Program-made: the position numbers and the translations under genes
Notes under the pieces: model-generated
What the model saw: the letters and a program-made list of their open reading frames with translations, nothing else
Databases searched by the model: none
What the model was told of the DNA's origin: nothing
From: Clostridium sp.
GTDB taxonomy: Bacteria; Bacillota; Clostridia; Lachnospirales; Lachnospiraceae
Reading direction: 5' to 3'
Assembly: GCA_023664605.1 (NCBI GenBank)
Contig: JAMPFF010000006.1
Location: 30,977-94,976 of the forward strand
Length of the DNA: 64,000 nt
In this document: piece after piece, positions 25,180 through 35,553 of the stretch
Layout: every line of letters begins with the position of its first letter
Numbering within the stretch: position 1 is the first letter of the stretch

Positions 25180-28095
25180 TTAGTGGAATAAATAATCCGT
25201 CTCCTCAAATAATTTCGCCTGTTTCTTTATTTTTTCCTCATTTCCTACAACGCACAGGCAGTCGTTTTCCATAAACGCCCTGATATACGCCGCCAGTTCC
25301 CTGATGGTCTGCGGCACAGCTGCCAGCAGCTCATCCCGCTCTTTCTGTACCTGTTCGTCCGTATAGTGCGTCATATAGCCCGCCAGAGAATACGCTCCCT
25401 TAGCCGCAGGCGTCATCGGCATATCCAGTTCGCTGACCGCGCCGATAATATATTGCGTCATCGTCCGCTCATCCGCATCAAAATTCTTAATATAATCCGC
25501 AGCCTGTTCATAGATTTCTATCGTCTTTTCCAGATTCGGATCCCTATAGGAAACAAAATAACTCTCGCCCGATTTTCCAAAACTGCACCAACATCCGTAA
25601 GCGCCGCCTTTTACACGCACCTGCGTCCACAAATAATCATAGCCCATGATAACTTTTAATACCCTTAGCGCGCCTGTATAAGAAAGCCCCTGTGCATGGA
25701 AATTACCGGCTCTGCACACATACTGTACCTGAGCGGACGACATAAAGCCCTCGTTTTTATGCTCTAATACCGGTTCATATCCTGTTTCCACAATCGGCTC
25801 CTTATGGAGGCTGTCACGAAATGCGGCGATTAAAGTTTCGATATTTTGCAGTCCTTGCGGCTGCGCGGTATAATCCACCATCAGATTTTCCGGTCTGAAA
25901 AGGCAGACGGCAAGCTGGTTTAATTTCTCCACCAGCTCCTCTTTTCTATTTTCAAAATCGCTGTCCATATCCTCTAACAGACGGTAAAACGGCAGTCCGC
26001 TTATCATGTCGGAAACAGCGGCAGTCTTAGAAATATAAGATAATGCGCGCACCAGCGCAAGCGAATGCCCCGATAACATCATATTTGCCTGTTTCTGGGA
26101 TTTGAACTCCGCTACTAATTCACGCAGACGCTTCGTATCGTCAAAGCGGGAAGTCATAACAATTTCCTCCACCAGCTTAAATGCCTGCTCCAAATTCTCA
26201 TAAAGCACCTTGACTTTTATTTCCAGTGCCGCCGTATATTTATCCATCTGTCCGGCGTCCGTATAGGTATTTGCCGTCGGCGAGATACCGCCCGTCTGTA
26301 TATTGATTTCATTAAATAATTCCCCGTAGGTATAGTGTTTCGTGCCAATCAGACCAAGAATGGACTTTAACAGCCCCACATAAGGAAATAACCTTTCCGG
26401 CACATTTCGCAAATCAAACATAAAACGCAGATAGCCTATGCCGTTTGTAGAAAGATTATGATAGAGCAGAACCGTATCGCCGACCTTTTTTTCCTCGTTG
26501 ACATACTTTGGCGCTTCTTTTTTCATATCCGCCCTTGTCAATAAGGGAATTTTTTCCAAATCCTCTTTTTTATCCGGCTCCTCCTGATAACGTTTCAGTT
26601 CTTTTGTCTGCGCCACAATCTCTTCCAGTTTCTCTTTAGCCATCCCTGCCTTTATCTTTGCAAGTTTCTCCTCCAACTCCCTGTCTTTTTGTCCTGTCAG
26701 CCCTTTTACGGGTTCTACCACCACTATTGTCTTATGGTTATTATCAATCAGATAATCTCTAAGCAGTTTCTCGTAATAATCGCTGTCAATGGCTTTTTTT
26801 AATTTTTTATAAGTCTCTTCGGCTTCCAGATGAATAAAGGGTTTTTCATCATCATAAAGCCAACTGTCAAACATCTGCAAGCCATACATCAATCCTTTCG
26901 GATAGGAACCGAAATCCGCTTCCCTGAACCGGAACTCATAATAATTGAGTCCTGCACGCAGCGCATCTTTATTGATCCCATCCCTGGCCAGTTTCCGTAA
27001 ATTTTCTTCTATCGTTTCCGTAAATTCCGAAAGCTGCTCCTTATTGGCATTTTTAGCCACTATGGAAAAATAGGGCTGTTTCAGGCTGCTGTCGTATATA
27101 CTGTAAATATCTTTTCCAATGCCCTTATCAATCAAGGCCTGTTTTAGCGGTGCGCCGGGCGCAGAACACAGCACATAGTCAAATACCTGATAGGCAATGT
27201 AACGTTCTTTATCCGAACTGTTCCCTAAAGAAATATTATAAGAAAGATACGTATTGTCCTTTTCCGATTCGCTCTCCATAATCGGATATTTCTTATAAAC
27301 GGTAACGATATTATCAAAAGGGGGTTGCGTTTGTAAAGCAGAATCCACATTCAACTTATCATAATGGGATAAATAGTTTTCGTCTATAAACGTAAGATTC
27401 TCGGCCATATCCATATCGCCATACAAATAAATATAGCTGTTTGACGGATGATAGTATTTTTTATGGAATGCCAGAAAATCCTCGTAGGTAAGCTCGGGAA
27501 TCACATCCGGGTCTCCGCCCGATTCCACCGCATAGGAAGTCTGCGGGTATAAGGAGTTCATAATTTCCCTGATAAGCATATCGTCGGGAGAAGAAAAGGC
27601 TCCTTTCATCTCATTATAGACAACGCCGTTAATCGTCAGTTCATCATCCGCACTCTCCATTTCATAGTGCCAGCCCTCCTGCTTAAAGATTTTTTCCTCA
27701 CGATAGATATTGGGATGAAAAACGGCGTCTAAATATACGTCCATCAGATTCCTAAAATCCTTGTCATGGCAGCTTGCCACCGGATATACCGTCTTATCCG
27801 GATAGGTCATGGCATTTAAAAACGTATTAAGCGACCCTTTCGATAATTCAATAAAAGGGTCTTTGACCGGAAATTTATCGGAACCACAAAGCACAGTATG
27901 TTCTATGATGTGCGCTACGCCCGTACTGTCCTTGGGCGGCGTTCTGAATCCGATACAGAACACCTTGTTATTATCATCATTGGACATTAACACTACCCTT
28001 GCGCCCGTCTTATTGTGTTTCATCAGATATCCGATGGAATTAAGTTCTTTGATTTGTCTTTTTTCAAGCACTGTATATGCCTGTAATTGTTCCAT
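25180..28095 (-). CDS. M16C zinc metallopeptidase (presequence-protease-like)
   Basis: A 971-residue insulinase-family protease of the PreP/Cym1 type, which degrades oligopeptides inside a closed clam-shell of four homologous domains. The inverted zinc motif HIIEHTVLCGSDKFP (HxxEH) is near residue 55, and the downstream glutamate is expected in the GVVYNEMKGAFSSPDDML segment. Length fits the single-chain M16C class. No signal peptide, so probably cytosolic. The start at 28095 (MEQLQAYTV) is set by the GGAG of a family-2 leader; an in-frame ATG at 28230 would translate that repeat and is rejected. Confidence 0.92.
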   Translation of the reverse strand: MEQLQAYTVLEKRQIKELNSIGYLMKHNKTGARVVLMSNDDNNKVFCIGFRTPPKDSTGVAHIIEHTVLCGSDKFPVKDPFIELSKGSLNTFLNAMTYPDKTVYPVASCHDKDFRNLMDVYLDAVFHPNIYREEKIFKQEGWHYEMESADDELTINGVVYNEMKGAFSSPDDMLIREIMNSLYPQTSYAVESGGDPDVIPELTYEDFLAFHKKYYHPSNSYIYLYGDMDMAENLTFIDENYLSHYDKLNVDSALQTQPPFDNIVTVYKKYPIMESESEKDNTYLSYNISLGNSSDKERYIAYQVFDYVLCSAPGAPLKQALIDKGIGKDIYSIYDSSLKQPYFSIVAKNANKEQLSEFTETIEENLRKLARDGINKDALRAGLNYYEFRFREADFGSYPKGLMYGLQMFDSWLYDDEKPFIHLEAEETYKKLKKAIDSDYYEKLLRDYLIDNNHKTIVVVEPVKGLTGQKDRELEEKLAKIKAGMAKEKLEEIVAQTKELKRYQEEPDKKEDLEKIPLLTRADMKKEAPKYVNEEKKVGDTVLLYHNLSTNGIGYLRFMFDLRNVPERLFPYVGLLKSILGLIGTKHYTYGELFNEINIQTGGISPTANTYTDAGQMDKYTAALEIKVKVLYENLEQAFKLVEEIVMTSRFDDTKRLRELVAEFKSQKQANMMLSGHSLALVRALSYISKTAAVSDMISGLPFYRLLEDMDSDFENRKEELVEKLNQLAVCLFRPENLMVDYTAQPQGLQNIETLIAAFRDSLHKEPIVETGYEPVLEHKNEGFMSSAQVQYVCRAGNFHAQGLSYTGALRVLKVIMGYDYLWTQVRVKGGAYGCWCSFGKSGESYFVSYRDPNLEKTIEIYEQAADYIKNFDADERTMTQYIIGAVSELDMPMTPAAKGAYSLAGYMTHYTDEQVQKERDELLAAVPQTIRELAAYIRAFMENDCLCVVGNEEKIKKQAKLFEETDYLFH

Positions 28096-28195
28096 TTTAC
28101 TCTCCATTCCGGAGCGTTTTTGCGACGGGGCGACGCAAATCTCAAATTTGCGTCTGCCATCAGGGCATATTTGTGACGCTCCGGCACAAATTGCC
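28096..28195 (-). repeat. Family-2 structured leader, copy E (upstream of M16 peptidase)
   Basis: Minus-strand order: GGCAATTTGTGC, CCGGAGCGT, CAAATATGCC, TGATGGC, a variable stem (GCAAAT repeated inverted), then ACGCTCCGGAATGGAG and the M16 start. CCGGAGCGT pairs with ACGCTCCGG over about 80 nt, placing the Shine-Dalgarno GGAG just outside the stem. The same order occurs at 59077-59175. Confidence 0.7.
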
Positions 28196-28305
28196 GTGTG
28201 AAAAATCAGCACATCAGTGTGATTTTTCACACTACTCCTCCTACTCGATTAGAACTTCTCTTCACCCTAGTATATCACTTCCCCCGAAAATTAGTAAAGC
28301 CTATT

Positions 28306-28352
28306 ACACAATAAAAGAACAGGTAAAAAGATATAGCATTTTCTACCTGTTC
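28306..28352 (-). terminator. Intrinsic terminator downstream of 28480-30740 genes
   Basis: Arms GAACAGGTA and TACCTGTTC (28317-28352) followed on the minus strand by TTTTATTG. It separates the transcript from the rhomboid-like/sigma-like cluster from the M16 operon. The rest of the gap to 28479 holds no gene that I can support. Confidence 0.7.
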
Positions 28353-28479
28353 AGTGTAAAAGGGGAATTTTACCTAATTTTGTGTAACAATGTCAGTTTA
28401 GCAGAAAAAAAAGTCAAAAGCAAGCGTATTATGCGTTAAATAAATTGTAAGTTATCGCGTTTATTTTGACATGTTCCCT

Positions 28480-28902
28480 TTATACGTTAAACGACATCAA
28501 CGCCAGCTTGGAGAGGACAATTTCCTGTATGGTAACGCCGCACGCCTTTTTACGGGCCAGATTCATCTGCACAAATTCCTCCAGCGTAAACGCCTGATTG
28601 CGATATACCGTCTTTTTTTCGCCAAACAACGGTTTCTTTTCCACAAGCAGACATACTTTCACCTTTGCCTTTAGCTGCATGTATGTTTTATAAGAAAACA
28701 TATCGCGCGTCATGTAATAAAACTGGCTCTCCAATGTCGTGTCAGCCTGTGTGTCTTTCATAATATAATGTTCTATGATGCTCTTGAATTTAAAAGGAAT
28801 CATCTCATGCGCCATCAGTTCTTCATAGTTATAGCGCGCGCCGATATAGAGATTGCCGATATCCTGCATAAAATACTTAAAATCATTATTCTGATATTCC
28901 AT
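28480..28902 (-). CDS. Hypothetical protein
   Basis: A 140-residue cytosolic protein I do not recognise. It is rich in aromatic residues (EYQNNDFKYFMQDIGNLYIG) and has a basic central strand pair (LKAKVKVCLLVEKKPLFGEK). There is no signal peptide or membrane segment. It starts 6 bp after the stop of the sigma-like gene, so the two are almost certainly co-expressed and perhaps functionally linked. Confidence 0.6.
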   Translation of the reverse strand: MEYQNNDFKYFMQDIGNLYIGARYNYEELMAHEMIPFKFKSIIEHYIMKDTQADTTLESQFYYMTRDMFSYKTYMQLKAKVKVCLLVEKKPLFGEKKTVYRNQAFTLEEFVQMNLARKKACGVTIQEIVLSKLALMSFNV

Positions 28903-28907
28903 TATCC

Positions 28908-29660
28908 TTACATTCTCCCGTCATTTGTAGAAAGGATGGACTCAATCTTATCCCCGCTGATGCGTACGGCGTCCAAAATGGACTTTCTGCTAAAACCCGT
29001 CTCCTGCATCAACTCTTCCACCGTTACTTTACGCTGTAAATCCCGCGCCAGTTCGTTGGCCTTATCCGCCACTTTATTGACCTTATCGGCAAGCTGTTTA
29101 TCTTTTCCGGCTTCTTTGGCCTCCTTTGCAATCAAATCTTCCATGGCGTCCATTATCATCTTTCCTAACATGCCCTGCGCTTCTATAGGATGCTCCAATG
29201 CGCCTAACATCGTCACGCCTACGGTCAGCGCGATATTACCCTCGCCGATTAAATCTTCCAAAAACACGCCCTGTCCGGCATATAATTTCGCGATTTCCGC
29301 CACCTGCGGCAAAAAAATCTGAATCAGCTTATTTTGTGCATCCGCATCCCCAGCCATGGCGGAAAGCGTAATCGCCTCTTTTTCCCCCTCCGAAACTTCG
29401 GGCATCGTATTTAACTGTTCTAAATAAGAATCCAGATAATCAACCTCATCTTCGCTTAAATAGTCGTCCGGATTGACCGGCTCCCCAATGCCGATTCTAT
29501 GCTGCTTTAAATAATCAAAGACCATAGCAAGCTGTTCTCCGGTCAGTGAAAGCTCTAAAAAAGCTTCCTTTACCTGCTCTTCCGATATACAGCCGCCCTG
29601 CTCCTTCGCCCTTACCCTGACTTTCTCCAACGTCTGTGCAAATTGTACTTCACGATTCAT
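28908..29660 (-). CDS. Sigma-70-like protein lacking region 4
   Basis: A 250-residue protein. Residues 1-75 resemble the start of a primary sigma factor (ISEEQVKEAFLELSLTGEQL). Residues 95-150 resemble sigma region 2 (DAQNKLIQIFLPQVAEIAKL, VFLEDLIGEGNIALTVGVTM), but the aromatic -10 recognition helix of region 2.4 is missing. Residues 190-250 resemble region 3 (VADKANELARDLQRKVTVEE). The protein ends before a region 4, so it could not contact a -35 element. It may be an RNA polymerase-binding regulator rather than a promoter-specific factor. It is followed by an unknown gene and preceded by two hairpins. Confidence 0.65.
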   Translation of the reverse strand: MNREVQFAQTLEKVRVRAKEQGGCISEEQVKEAFLELSLTGEQLAMVFDYLKQHRIGIGEPVNPDDYLSEDEVDYLDSYLEQLNTMPEVSEGEKEAITLSAMAGDADAQNKLIQIFLPQVAEIAKLYAGQGVFLEDLIGEGNIALTVGVTMLGALEHPIEAQGMLGKMIMDAMEDLIAKEAKEAGKDKQLADKVNKVADKANELARDLQRKVTVEELMQETGFSRKSILDAVRISGDKIESILSTNDGRM

Positions 29661-29733
29661 AAATTACTCCATACCTCTCACAATTTCACCACTTCCAGCA
29701 TCATCTTCACCATCAGGAAAAATCGCCCCATAT

Positions 29734-29809
29734 GAAGAATCACAAAGTGATTCTTCGGGGAATAACTTAGTGTTTCTTAGACCATGTATTTTGTGGTCTT
29801 AGAAACACT
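29734..29809 (-). other. Two strong hairpins between the rhomboid-like and sigma-like genes
   Basis: Hairpin 1 (29734-29756) has arms GAAGAATCAC/GTGATTCTTC. Hairpin 2 (29769-29809) has perfect 16-bp arms AGTGTTTCTTAGACCA and TGGTCTTAGAAACACT. Neither is followed by a good T-run on the minus strand, so they may be processing or attenuation structures rather than simple terminators. Confidence 0.6.
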
Positions 29810-29816
29810 TTATTCC

Positions 29817-30740
29817 CTATTCCTTTTTGACGTGCATATGCGTATACAAATGTTCCTCGCAATACTCATAATTTCCATCACATTTCGAGCAGAACCGAAA
29901 CTGCATATTAGGACTATCCACTTCCGTCCTGCCGCAGATGGCGCATTTATGTTTCGTAATGCCGCCGCTGTTTCGTCTGATATCCCGCTTAAACTCCTGT
30001 CTTCTGTGTATCTGCTTCGGATTTAAGTGCATCATGTTCCGAGACCTTAAAAAGAATACGATAAAATTCATTAACGACGCTGCAATCGCAAACTTCGTGC
30101 AGACATCCCCGCTTAAAAACGAGAACACAAGCATAATACCGTAAATAATGCCAAGCCACTTCACCTTAATAGGGATAATGAACATCAGCAGTACGGACAC
30201 ATCAGGAAACGTCGCCGCAAACGCCAGGAAAATCGACATATTGATATAATAGGTACTGAAAAATATCGACGTCTGCAAAAAGTAATACTGATACGCTATA
30301 CTTCCCGCGCTTGCCAGATATTCTCCGGTAATCGCAACGCCGTCGATTGTGATAAGGGAACCGGGATATAGATAGGAAAATGCCATAAACAGAAAGCTTC
30401 CGGCAATCGTAAATAAAATGCCCGAAAAAATATAGACATTATATCGGTAAGTTCCCCATGTTCTTTCCAACGTCGTACCGATGGAACAATAAAAATATAG
30501 CATTAACAGCGTAAAAAAGATATTGGAGCCGCTCGGCGGAATAAAAATCCATGAGATAAGCCTCCACACCTGTCCGTGTAAAATGGCATACGGATTCAGG
30601 GTCATATAGCTTAACACTACCTGCGGCGCCATAAATTCCAGAACATAACCTATCGCATAACAGATAACCAGCACAAACGACAGGTTCCTAATAGCATATT
30701 TTCCATATTTTCTTTCAAATGAACTCATGTTATTTAACAT
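29817..30740 (-). CDS. Rhomboid-like pseudoprotease with C-terminal zinc ribbon
   Basis: A 307-residue polytopic protein with about six hydrophobic helices. Conserved rhomboid signposts are present: ILHGQVWRLISWIFIPP in loop 1 and TTLERTWGTYRYNVY after helix 3. The catalytic GxSG serine motif and the helix-6 histidine are absent (the corresponding stretches read LASAGSIAYQYY and TKFAIAASLMNFIVF), so it looks inactive, like derlins and iRhoms. The cytosolic tail has a four-cysteine ribbon, CAICGRTE...FRFCSKCD, plus a CEEHLYTHMH cluster. It may bind membrane substrates rather than cleave them. An ATG at residue 5 (30728) is an alternative start. Confidence 0.75.
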   Translation of the reverse strand: MLNNMSSFERKYGKYAIRNLSFVLVICYAIGYVLEFMAPQVVLSYMTLNPYAILHGQVWRLISWIFIPPSGSNIFFTLLMLYFYCSIGTTLERTWGTYRYNVYIFSGILFTIAGSFLFMAFSYLYPGSLITIDGVAITGEYLASAGSIAYQYYFLQTSIFFSTYYINMSIFLAFAATFPDVSVLLMFIIPIKVKWLGIIYGIMLVFSFLSGDVCTKFAIAASLMNFIVFFLRSRNMMHLNPKQIHRRQEFKRDIRRNSGGITKHKCAICGRTEVDSPNMQFRFCSKCDGNYEYCEEHLYTHMHVKKE

Positions 30741-30895
30741 GCTCTCCTCCTAAGCCTGCATTTTATAGTAATAAGTTGAATATATTCTATCATTCCTTTT
30801 TTTAAAAGTAAACGCCGCCCGCGCGAAATAAACGAAAATCATAAAAATTTAATATTTCTCTTTCAAAAACTTCATAAATTCTAAGAAAGAGTTGA

Positions 30896-30924
30896 TTGCT
30901 TTTTCAAAATGACTGTCGTATAAT
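30896..30924 (+). promoter_or_regulatory. Promoter for the activase gene
   Basis: TTGCTT (30896-30901), 17 bp, TATAAT (30919-30924), with about 118 nt of leader to the ATG at 31043. It lies in the 302-bp divergent gap after the rhomboid-like gene; the rest of the gap shows no gene. Confidence 0.6.
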
Positions 30925-31042
30925 GACTTAGCATGTCAAAATACATTTAATAAGGAAAGATTTTACATGTATTTGTCGGGCTGCGTCTGCTATGATAGTC
31001 ATATCCGGCACATGTATAGGAATATAAAGGAGTGAATATAAA

Positions 31043-34000
31043 ATGAATCAGATGCAATATACTCTTGGTATCGATATTGGGTCTACTACGGTCAAAATAG
31101 CGATTCTGGATGAGAAACACCGGATTCTTTTTTCCGACTATAAACGGCACTTTGCCAATATCAGAGAAACATTGTCCGATTTATTGCAAAGCGCATATAA
31201 AAAACTGGGGAATATTCCCCTGCATCCCATGATTACCGGTTCGGGCGGCCTCACGCTCGCCAATCACTTACAGGTTCCGTTTGTACAGGAAGTTATCGCG
31301 GTATCCACTTCCTTACAGGAACTTGCCCCGGTGACGGACGTCGCTATCGAACTGGGCGGCGAGGATGCCAAAATCATCTATTTTGAGGGCGGCAATGTGG
31401 AACAGCGTATGAACGGTATCTGCGCCGGCGGTACCGGTTCTTTTATCGACCAGATGGCGTCCTTATTACAGACCGACGCCTCGGGCTTGAACGAATATGC
31501 GAAAAATTACCATTCTCTTTATACGATTGCTGCAAGATGCGGCGTATTCGCCAAATCCGATATCCAGCCCCTTATTAACGAAGGCGCAACCAAAGAAGAT
31601 TTATCCGCCTCTATTTTTCAGGCGGTTGTCAATCAGACCATCAGCGGACTTGCCTGCGGTAAGCCGATTCGCGGACATGTTGCCTTTCTCGGAGGTCCTC
31701 TTCATTTTCTCTCCGAGTTAAAACAGTCTTTTATCCGCACGTTAAAACTGGATGATGAACATATTATTGACACGGAAAATTCGCATTTGTTCGCCGCTAT
31801 CGGTTCTGCCTTAAACGCAAAAGAAGACGCCTGTTATTCTATGCAGGAAATGGTGGAAAAACTTTCCTCCGATATCAAAATGGAATTTGAAGTGGAGCGT
31901 ATGGAACCGCTATTCGCTTCTCCAAAAGAATATGAAGATTTCACGAAACGGCATTCCACACACCATGTAAAGACTGCCGATTTGGCTTCTTATCAGGGAA
32001 ACTGCTTTCTTGGCATCGACGCCGGAAGCACAACGACCAAGGTAGCTCTTGTCAGCGAGGACGGCTCTTTGCTCTATTCTTTCTACAGCAGCAACGACGG
32101 CAGTCCGCTAAAAACGGCCATTCGCTCGATTCAGGAGATTTATTCCCTTCTACCGGACGGTGTAAAAATCGTGCGTTCCTGCTCTACCGGTTACGGGGAG
32201 GCGCTGATGAAAGCGGCGTTTTTATTAGATGACGGTGAAGTGGAAACCGTTGCCCATTATAATGCGGCGGCATTTTTCAACCCGGATGTGGACTGCATTT
32301 TGGATATCGGCGGTCAGGACATGAAATGTATTAAAATCAAAAATCAGACCGTAGACAGCGTACAGCTCAATGAGGCCTGCTCTTCCGGCTGCGGCTCTTT
32401 TATCGAGACATTCGCCAAATCATTAAATTACGGCGTACAGGATTTTGCAAACGCGGCTCTTTTTGCCGCGCATCCGATTGATTTGGGAACCCGCTGTACT
32501 GTATTTATGAATTCCAAGGTAAAACAGGCGCAGAAAGAGGGCGCGGAAGTCTCCGACATTTCGGCGGGACTGGCTTATTCGGTTATTAAAAATGCGCTTT
32601 TTAAAGTTATTAAAGTCTCCGATGCCTCCGAACTTGGCAAAAACATCGTCGTACAGGGCGGCACATTCTATAACGACGCCGTACTGCGCAGTTTTGAAAA
32701 AATCGCGGAATGCGAGGCGATACGTCCTGATATCGCAGGTATCATGGGCGCTTTTGGCGCGGCGTTAATTGCCAGGGAAAATTACCGCGACGGTTATCAG
32801 ACAACGATGCTGTCCATCGACAAAATCAATACGCTGCAATTTGAAACAAGCATGGCAAAATGTAAAGGCTGTACAAATAACTGCCGCCTTACCATCAATA
32901 AATTCACCGGCGGCCGCCAGTATATCTCCGGCAACCGCTGTGAAAGAGGACTCGGCAAGGCAAAGAAAGAAAATAATGTGCCGAACTTATTTGACTATAA
33001 ATTGAAACGCCTCTTTTCCTATGAACCGCTTCCCGCTGATGAAGCAAAAAGGGGTACGGTAGGCATTCCAAGGGTTTTAAATATGTATGAAGATTATCCG
33101 TTCTGGTTTACCTTTTTCACCGAACTTGGCTACCGCGTCATCCTTTCTCCGAGTTCCAACCGCAATATCTATGAACTCGGTATTGAATCGATTCCCAGTG
33201 AATCGGAATGCTATCCGGCGAAGCTGGCGCACGGCCATATTACATGGCTGATAAAGCAGGGCGTGGATTTTATCTTTTATCCCGCGCTCTTTTACGAAAG
33301 AAATGAATTTCCGGAAGCCAACGACCACTACAACTGCCCGATTGTCACTTCCTATTCGGAAAATATTAAAAATAACGTGGAAGAAATTGGGCGCGGCGAG
33401 GTTGTTTTCCGCAATCCGTTTATGTCTTTCAGGGATTTACAGACCGTAACGGACGCTTTGACAAAAGAATTCGATTCTCTTCCAATAACAGATGTTATGG
33501 AAGCCTGCGAGGCTGCTTGGGAAGAGCTTGCCAGGGCCAGAGAAGATATGCGCGCCAAAGGTGAGGAAGTTCTTGCCTATATGGAGAAAAACCACAAACG
33601 CGGTATCGTGCTGGCGGGGCGCCCTTACCATATCGACCCGGAAATCAATCACGGCATCCCGGAATTAATCAACTCCTATGATATTGCCGTATTGACGGAG
33701 GACTCCGTTTCTCACCTGGCCGCGCCCGAAAGGCCTCTTATCGTCTCCGACCAGTGGATGTATCATTCCCGCTTATATGCCGCCGCCAGCTTTGTCAAAA
33801 CAAGAGAGGATTTGGACTTGATTCAGCTTAACTCTTTCGGCTGCGGACTGGACGCCGTAACCACGGACCAGGTGAATGATATTTTATCGGGTTCTGATAA
33901 AATATATACCTGTTTAAAAATTGATGAAGTCAATAACTTAGGCGCGGCAAGAATCCGCATCCGTTCTCTTCTTTCCGCCATTAAGGTAAGGGAACAAAAA

Positions 34001-35281
34001 AAGAAAGAACGCATCATCCATTCCAGCGCCATCCATAAGGTGGCGTTTACGGAAGAAATGCGCAAAGACTATACGATTCTCTGCCCGCAGATGTCCCCGA
34101 TTCACTTTGACGTTTTGCAGGCGGCGTTCTGCGCATGCGGTTATCACTTTGAAGTGCTTGACAACGATAACCGCCGCGCCGTAGACGTCGGCTTGAAATA
34201 TGTTAATAATGACGCGTGTTATCCATCCTTAATGGTAGTCGGGCAAATAATGGATGCACTTTTATCCGGCAGATACGACCTTAACAAAGTGGCGATTATC
34301 ATGACACAGACCGGCGGCGGCTGCCGTGCCACCAATTATGTCGGTTTTATCAGAAGAGCTTTGGAGAAAGCCGGTATGTCACAGATTCCGGTTATCTCTT
34401 TAAACCTTGCGGGCATCGAAAGCAATCCGGGCTTCCATTTAAATGCGGATATGTTTATACGCGCCGCTTATGGCGCCGTATTCGGCGATATTTTCATGCG
34501 CTGCGTCTACCGGATGCGTCCTTATGAGGTAACGCCCGGCTCCGTCAATGCCGTACATCAAAAGTGGGTGAAAAAATGCTGCGAATTTGTCTCCGGAAAG
34601 CATATGAACTATTTTACATTCTGCAGGATGTGCCGCGATATTGTCCGAGACTTTGACGCTATCCCGATTACGGATGAGCAAAAGCCCCGTGTCGGCATCG
34701 TAGGAGAAATCCTTGTAAAATTTGCGCCCGCGGCGAATAACTATCTCGTAGAACTTTTGGAGGCGGAGGGAGCCGAAGCCGTCGTTCCCGATTTAATCGA
34801 CTTTATCCTCTACTGCTTCTATAACCAGATTTATAAGGCGGAGTATCTTGGCAAAACGAAAAAAGCCGCAGCGCTCTCCCGACTCGGCATCTGGGGGATT
34901 GAAAGACTGCGCCAAAGCGCCGCCAAAGCATTGGAAAAAAGCGTACATTTTGAACCACCGACAAGCATTTACCGCCTGGTCGATTATGCCAAACCGATTG
35001 TCAATATCGGCAACCAGACGGGCGAAGGCTGGTTTTTAACCGGTGAAATGGTAGAACTTATCCACAGTGGCGTCAACAACATTGTCTGCACGCAGCCGTT
35101 CGGATGTCTGCCAAACCATGTGGTCGGCAAAGGCGTCATCAAGGAACTGCGAAAGCGTTACCCGCTTTCCAACATTGTCGCGATTGATTATGACCCCGGC
35201 GCGAGCGAGGTCAACCAGCTTAACAGAATCAAGTTAATGCTCTCTACTGCGCAGAAAAACTTAAAAAAACAAATCAGCTAA
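31043..35281 (+). CDS. Giant acyl-CoA dehydratase activase-type protein (ASKHA x2 + DUF2229 + HgdB-like)
   Basis: A 1412-residue protein of the HgdC/BcrA-BadG activase superfamily. Two tandem actin-like ATPase domains begin [20 protein letters not shown] (residue 6) and [20 protein letters not shown] (about 325). Each has an iron-sulfur cysteine region ([17 protein letters not shown] and [19 protein letters not shown]). A cysteine patch ([12 protein letters not shown]) precedes a DUF2229 region ([20 protein letters not shown]) and a long C-terminal part related to 2-hydroxyglutaryl-CoA dehydratase subunits. Classical activases use ATP to inject an electron into 2-hydroxyacyl-CoA dehydratases. 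No separate dehydratase genes are nearby, and the target of these giant fused forms is unknown. AAAGGAG lies 7-8 nt before the ATG. Confidence 0.9.
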   Translation: MNQMQYTLGIDIGSTTVKIAILDEKHRILFSDYKRHFANIRETLSDLLQSAYKKLGNIPLHPMITGSGGLTLANHLQVPFVQEVIAVSTSLQELAPVTDVAIELGGEDAKIIYFEGGNVEQRMNGICAGGTGSFIDQMASLLQTDASGLNEYAKNYHSLYTIAARCGVFAKSDIQPLINEGATKEDLSASIFQAVVNQTISGLACGKPIRGHVAFLGGPLHFLSELKQSFIRTLKLDDEHIIDTENSHLFAAIGSALNAKEDACYSMQEMVEKLSSDIKMEFEVERMEPLFASPKEYEDFTKRHSTHHVKTADLASYQGNCFLGIDAGSTTTKVALVSEDGSLLYSFYSSNDGSPLKTAIRSIQEIYSLLPDGVKIVRSCSTGYGEALMKAAFLLDDGEVETVAHYNAAAFFNPDVDCILDIGGQDMKCIKIKNQTVDSVQLNEACSSGCGSFIETFAKSLNYGVQDFANAALFAAHPIDLGTRCTVFMNSKVKQAQKEGAEVSDISAGLAYSVIKNALFKVIKVSDASELGKNIVVQGGTFYNDAVLRSFEKIAECEAIRPDIAGIMGAFGAALIARENYRDGYQTTMLSIDKINTLQFETSMAKCKGCTNNCRLTINKFTGGRQYISGNRCERGLGKAKKENNVPNLFDYKLKRLFSYEPLPADEAKRGTVGIPRVLNMYEDYPFWFTFFTELGYRVILSPSSNRNIYELGIESIPSESECYPAKLAHGHITWLIKQGVDFIFYPALFYERNEFPEANDHYNCPIVTSYSENIKNNVEEIGRGEVVFRNPFMSFRDLQTVTDALTKEFDSLPITDVMEACEAAWEELARAREDMRAKGEEVLAYMEKNHKRGIVLAGRPYHIDPEINHGIPELINSYDIAVLTEDSVSHLAAPERPLIVSDQWMYHSRLYAAASFVKTREDLDLIQLNSFGCGLDAVTTDQVNDILSGSDKIYTCLKIDEVNNLGAARIRIRSLLSAIKVREQKKKERIIHSSAIHKVAFTEEMRKDYTILCPQMSPIHFDVLQAAFCACGYHFEVLDNDNRRAVDVGLKYVNNDACYPSLMVVGQIMDALLSGRYDLNKVAIIMTQTGGGCRATNYVGFIRRALEKAGMSQIPVISLNLAGIESNPGFHLNADMFIRAAYGAVFGDIFMRCVYRMRPYEVTPGSVNAVHQKWVKKCCEFVSGKHMNYFTFCRMCRDIVRDFDAIPITDEQKPRVGIVGEILVKFAPAANNYLVELLEAEGAEAVVPDLIDFILYCFYNQIYKAEYLGKTKKAAALSRLGIWGIERLRQSAAKALEKSVHFEPPTSIYRLVDYAKPIVNIGNQTGEGWFLTGEMVELIHSGVNNIVCTQPFGCLPNHVVGKGVIKELRKRYPLSNIVAIDYDPGASEVNQLNRIKLMLSTAQKNLKKQIS

Positions 35282-35313
35282 AAAACTATGCTGTGAAAAA
35301 CGCCGCTATATAA

Positions 35314-35354
35314 AAAGCAGATGTGACTGCATCCTGTCAGTTCACATCTGCTTT
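35314..35354. terminator. Bidirectional terminator hairpin
   Basis: Perfect 13-bp arms AAAGCAGATGTGA and TCACATCTGCTTT around a 15-nt loop, between the convergent activase and DUF6472 genes. The right arm contains the last codons and stop of the DUF6472 gene. Confidence 0.75.
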
Positions 35355-35518
35355 CTTACTATCCTGTATTCATCGTCCGCCTGATAAAACGAACATTCAA
35401 AATTCCCGCCGCTTAAAAAGCGCGCCATATCGTCTTCATCCAAATCCACCATACAGACGTAACATTCATAATCTTCATCATAAACGTAGTTGCTGCAGGT
35501 ATCGCAGTTACTGCTCAT
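35342..35518 (-). CDS. DUF6472 family small cysteine-rich protein
   Basis: A 58-residue protein reading MSSNCDTCSNYVYDEDYECY, VCMVDLDEDDMARFLSGGNF, ECSFYQADDEYRIVRKQM. Four or five cysteines (CDTC, CYVC and ECSF) suggest a metal site; the acidic centre and KQM end are typical of DUF6472, a Clostridia-specific family. The ATG at 35518 is supported by family resemblance. Function unknown. The stop codon is embedded in the terminator stem. Confidence 0.75.
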   Translation of the reverse strand: MSSNCDTCSNYVYDEDYECYVCMVDLDEDDMARFLSGGNFECSFYQADDEYRIVRKQM

Positions 35519-35553
35519 TGTATCACCATTCTCTATCTGTATTTGCCAATGCC

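Noticed and set aside
28096-28230. Longer N terminus for the M16 peptidase, and the similar frame at 59073-59282
   Set aside because: Both translate the family-2 DNA repeat (shared residues AICAGASQIC), which explains the apparent protein similarity; real starts have GGAG just after the repeat.
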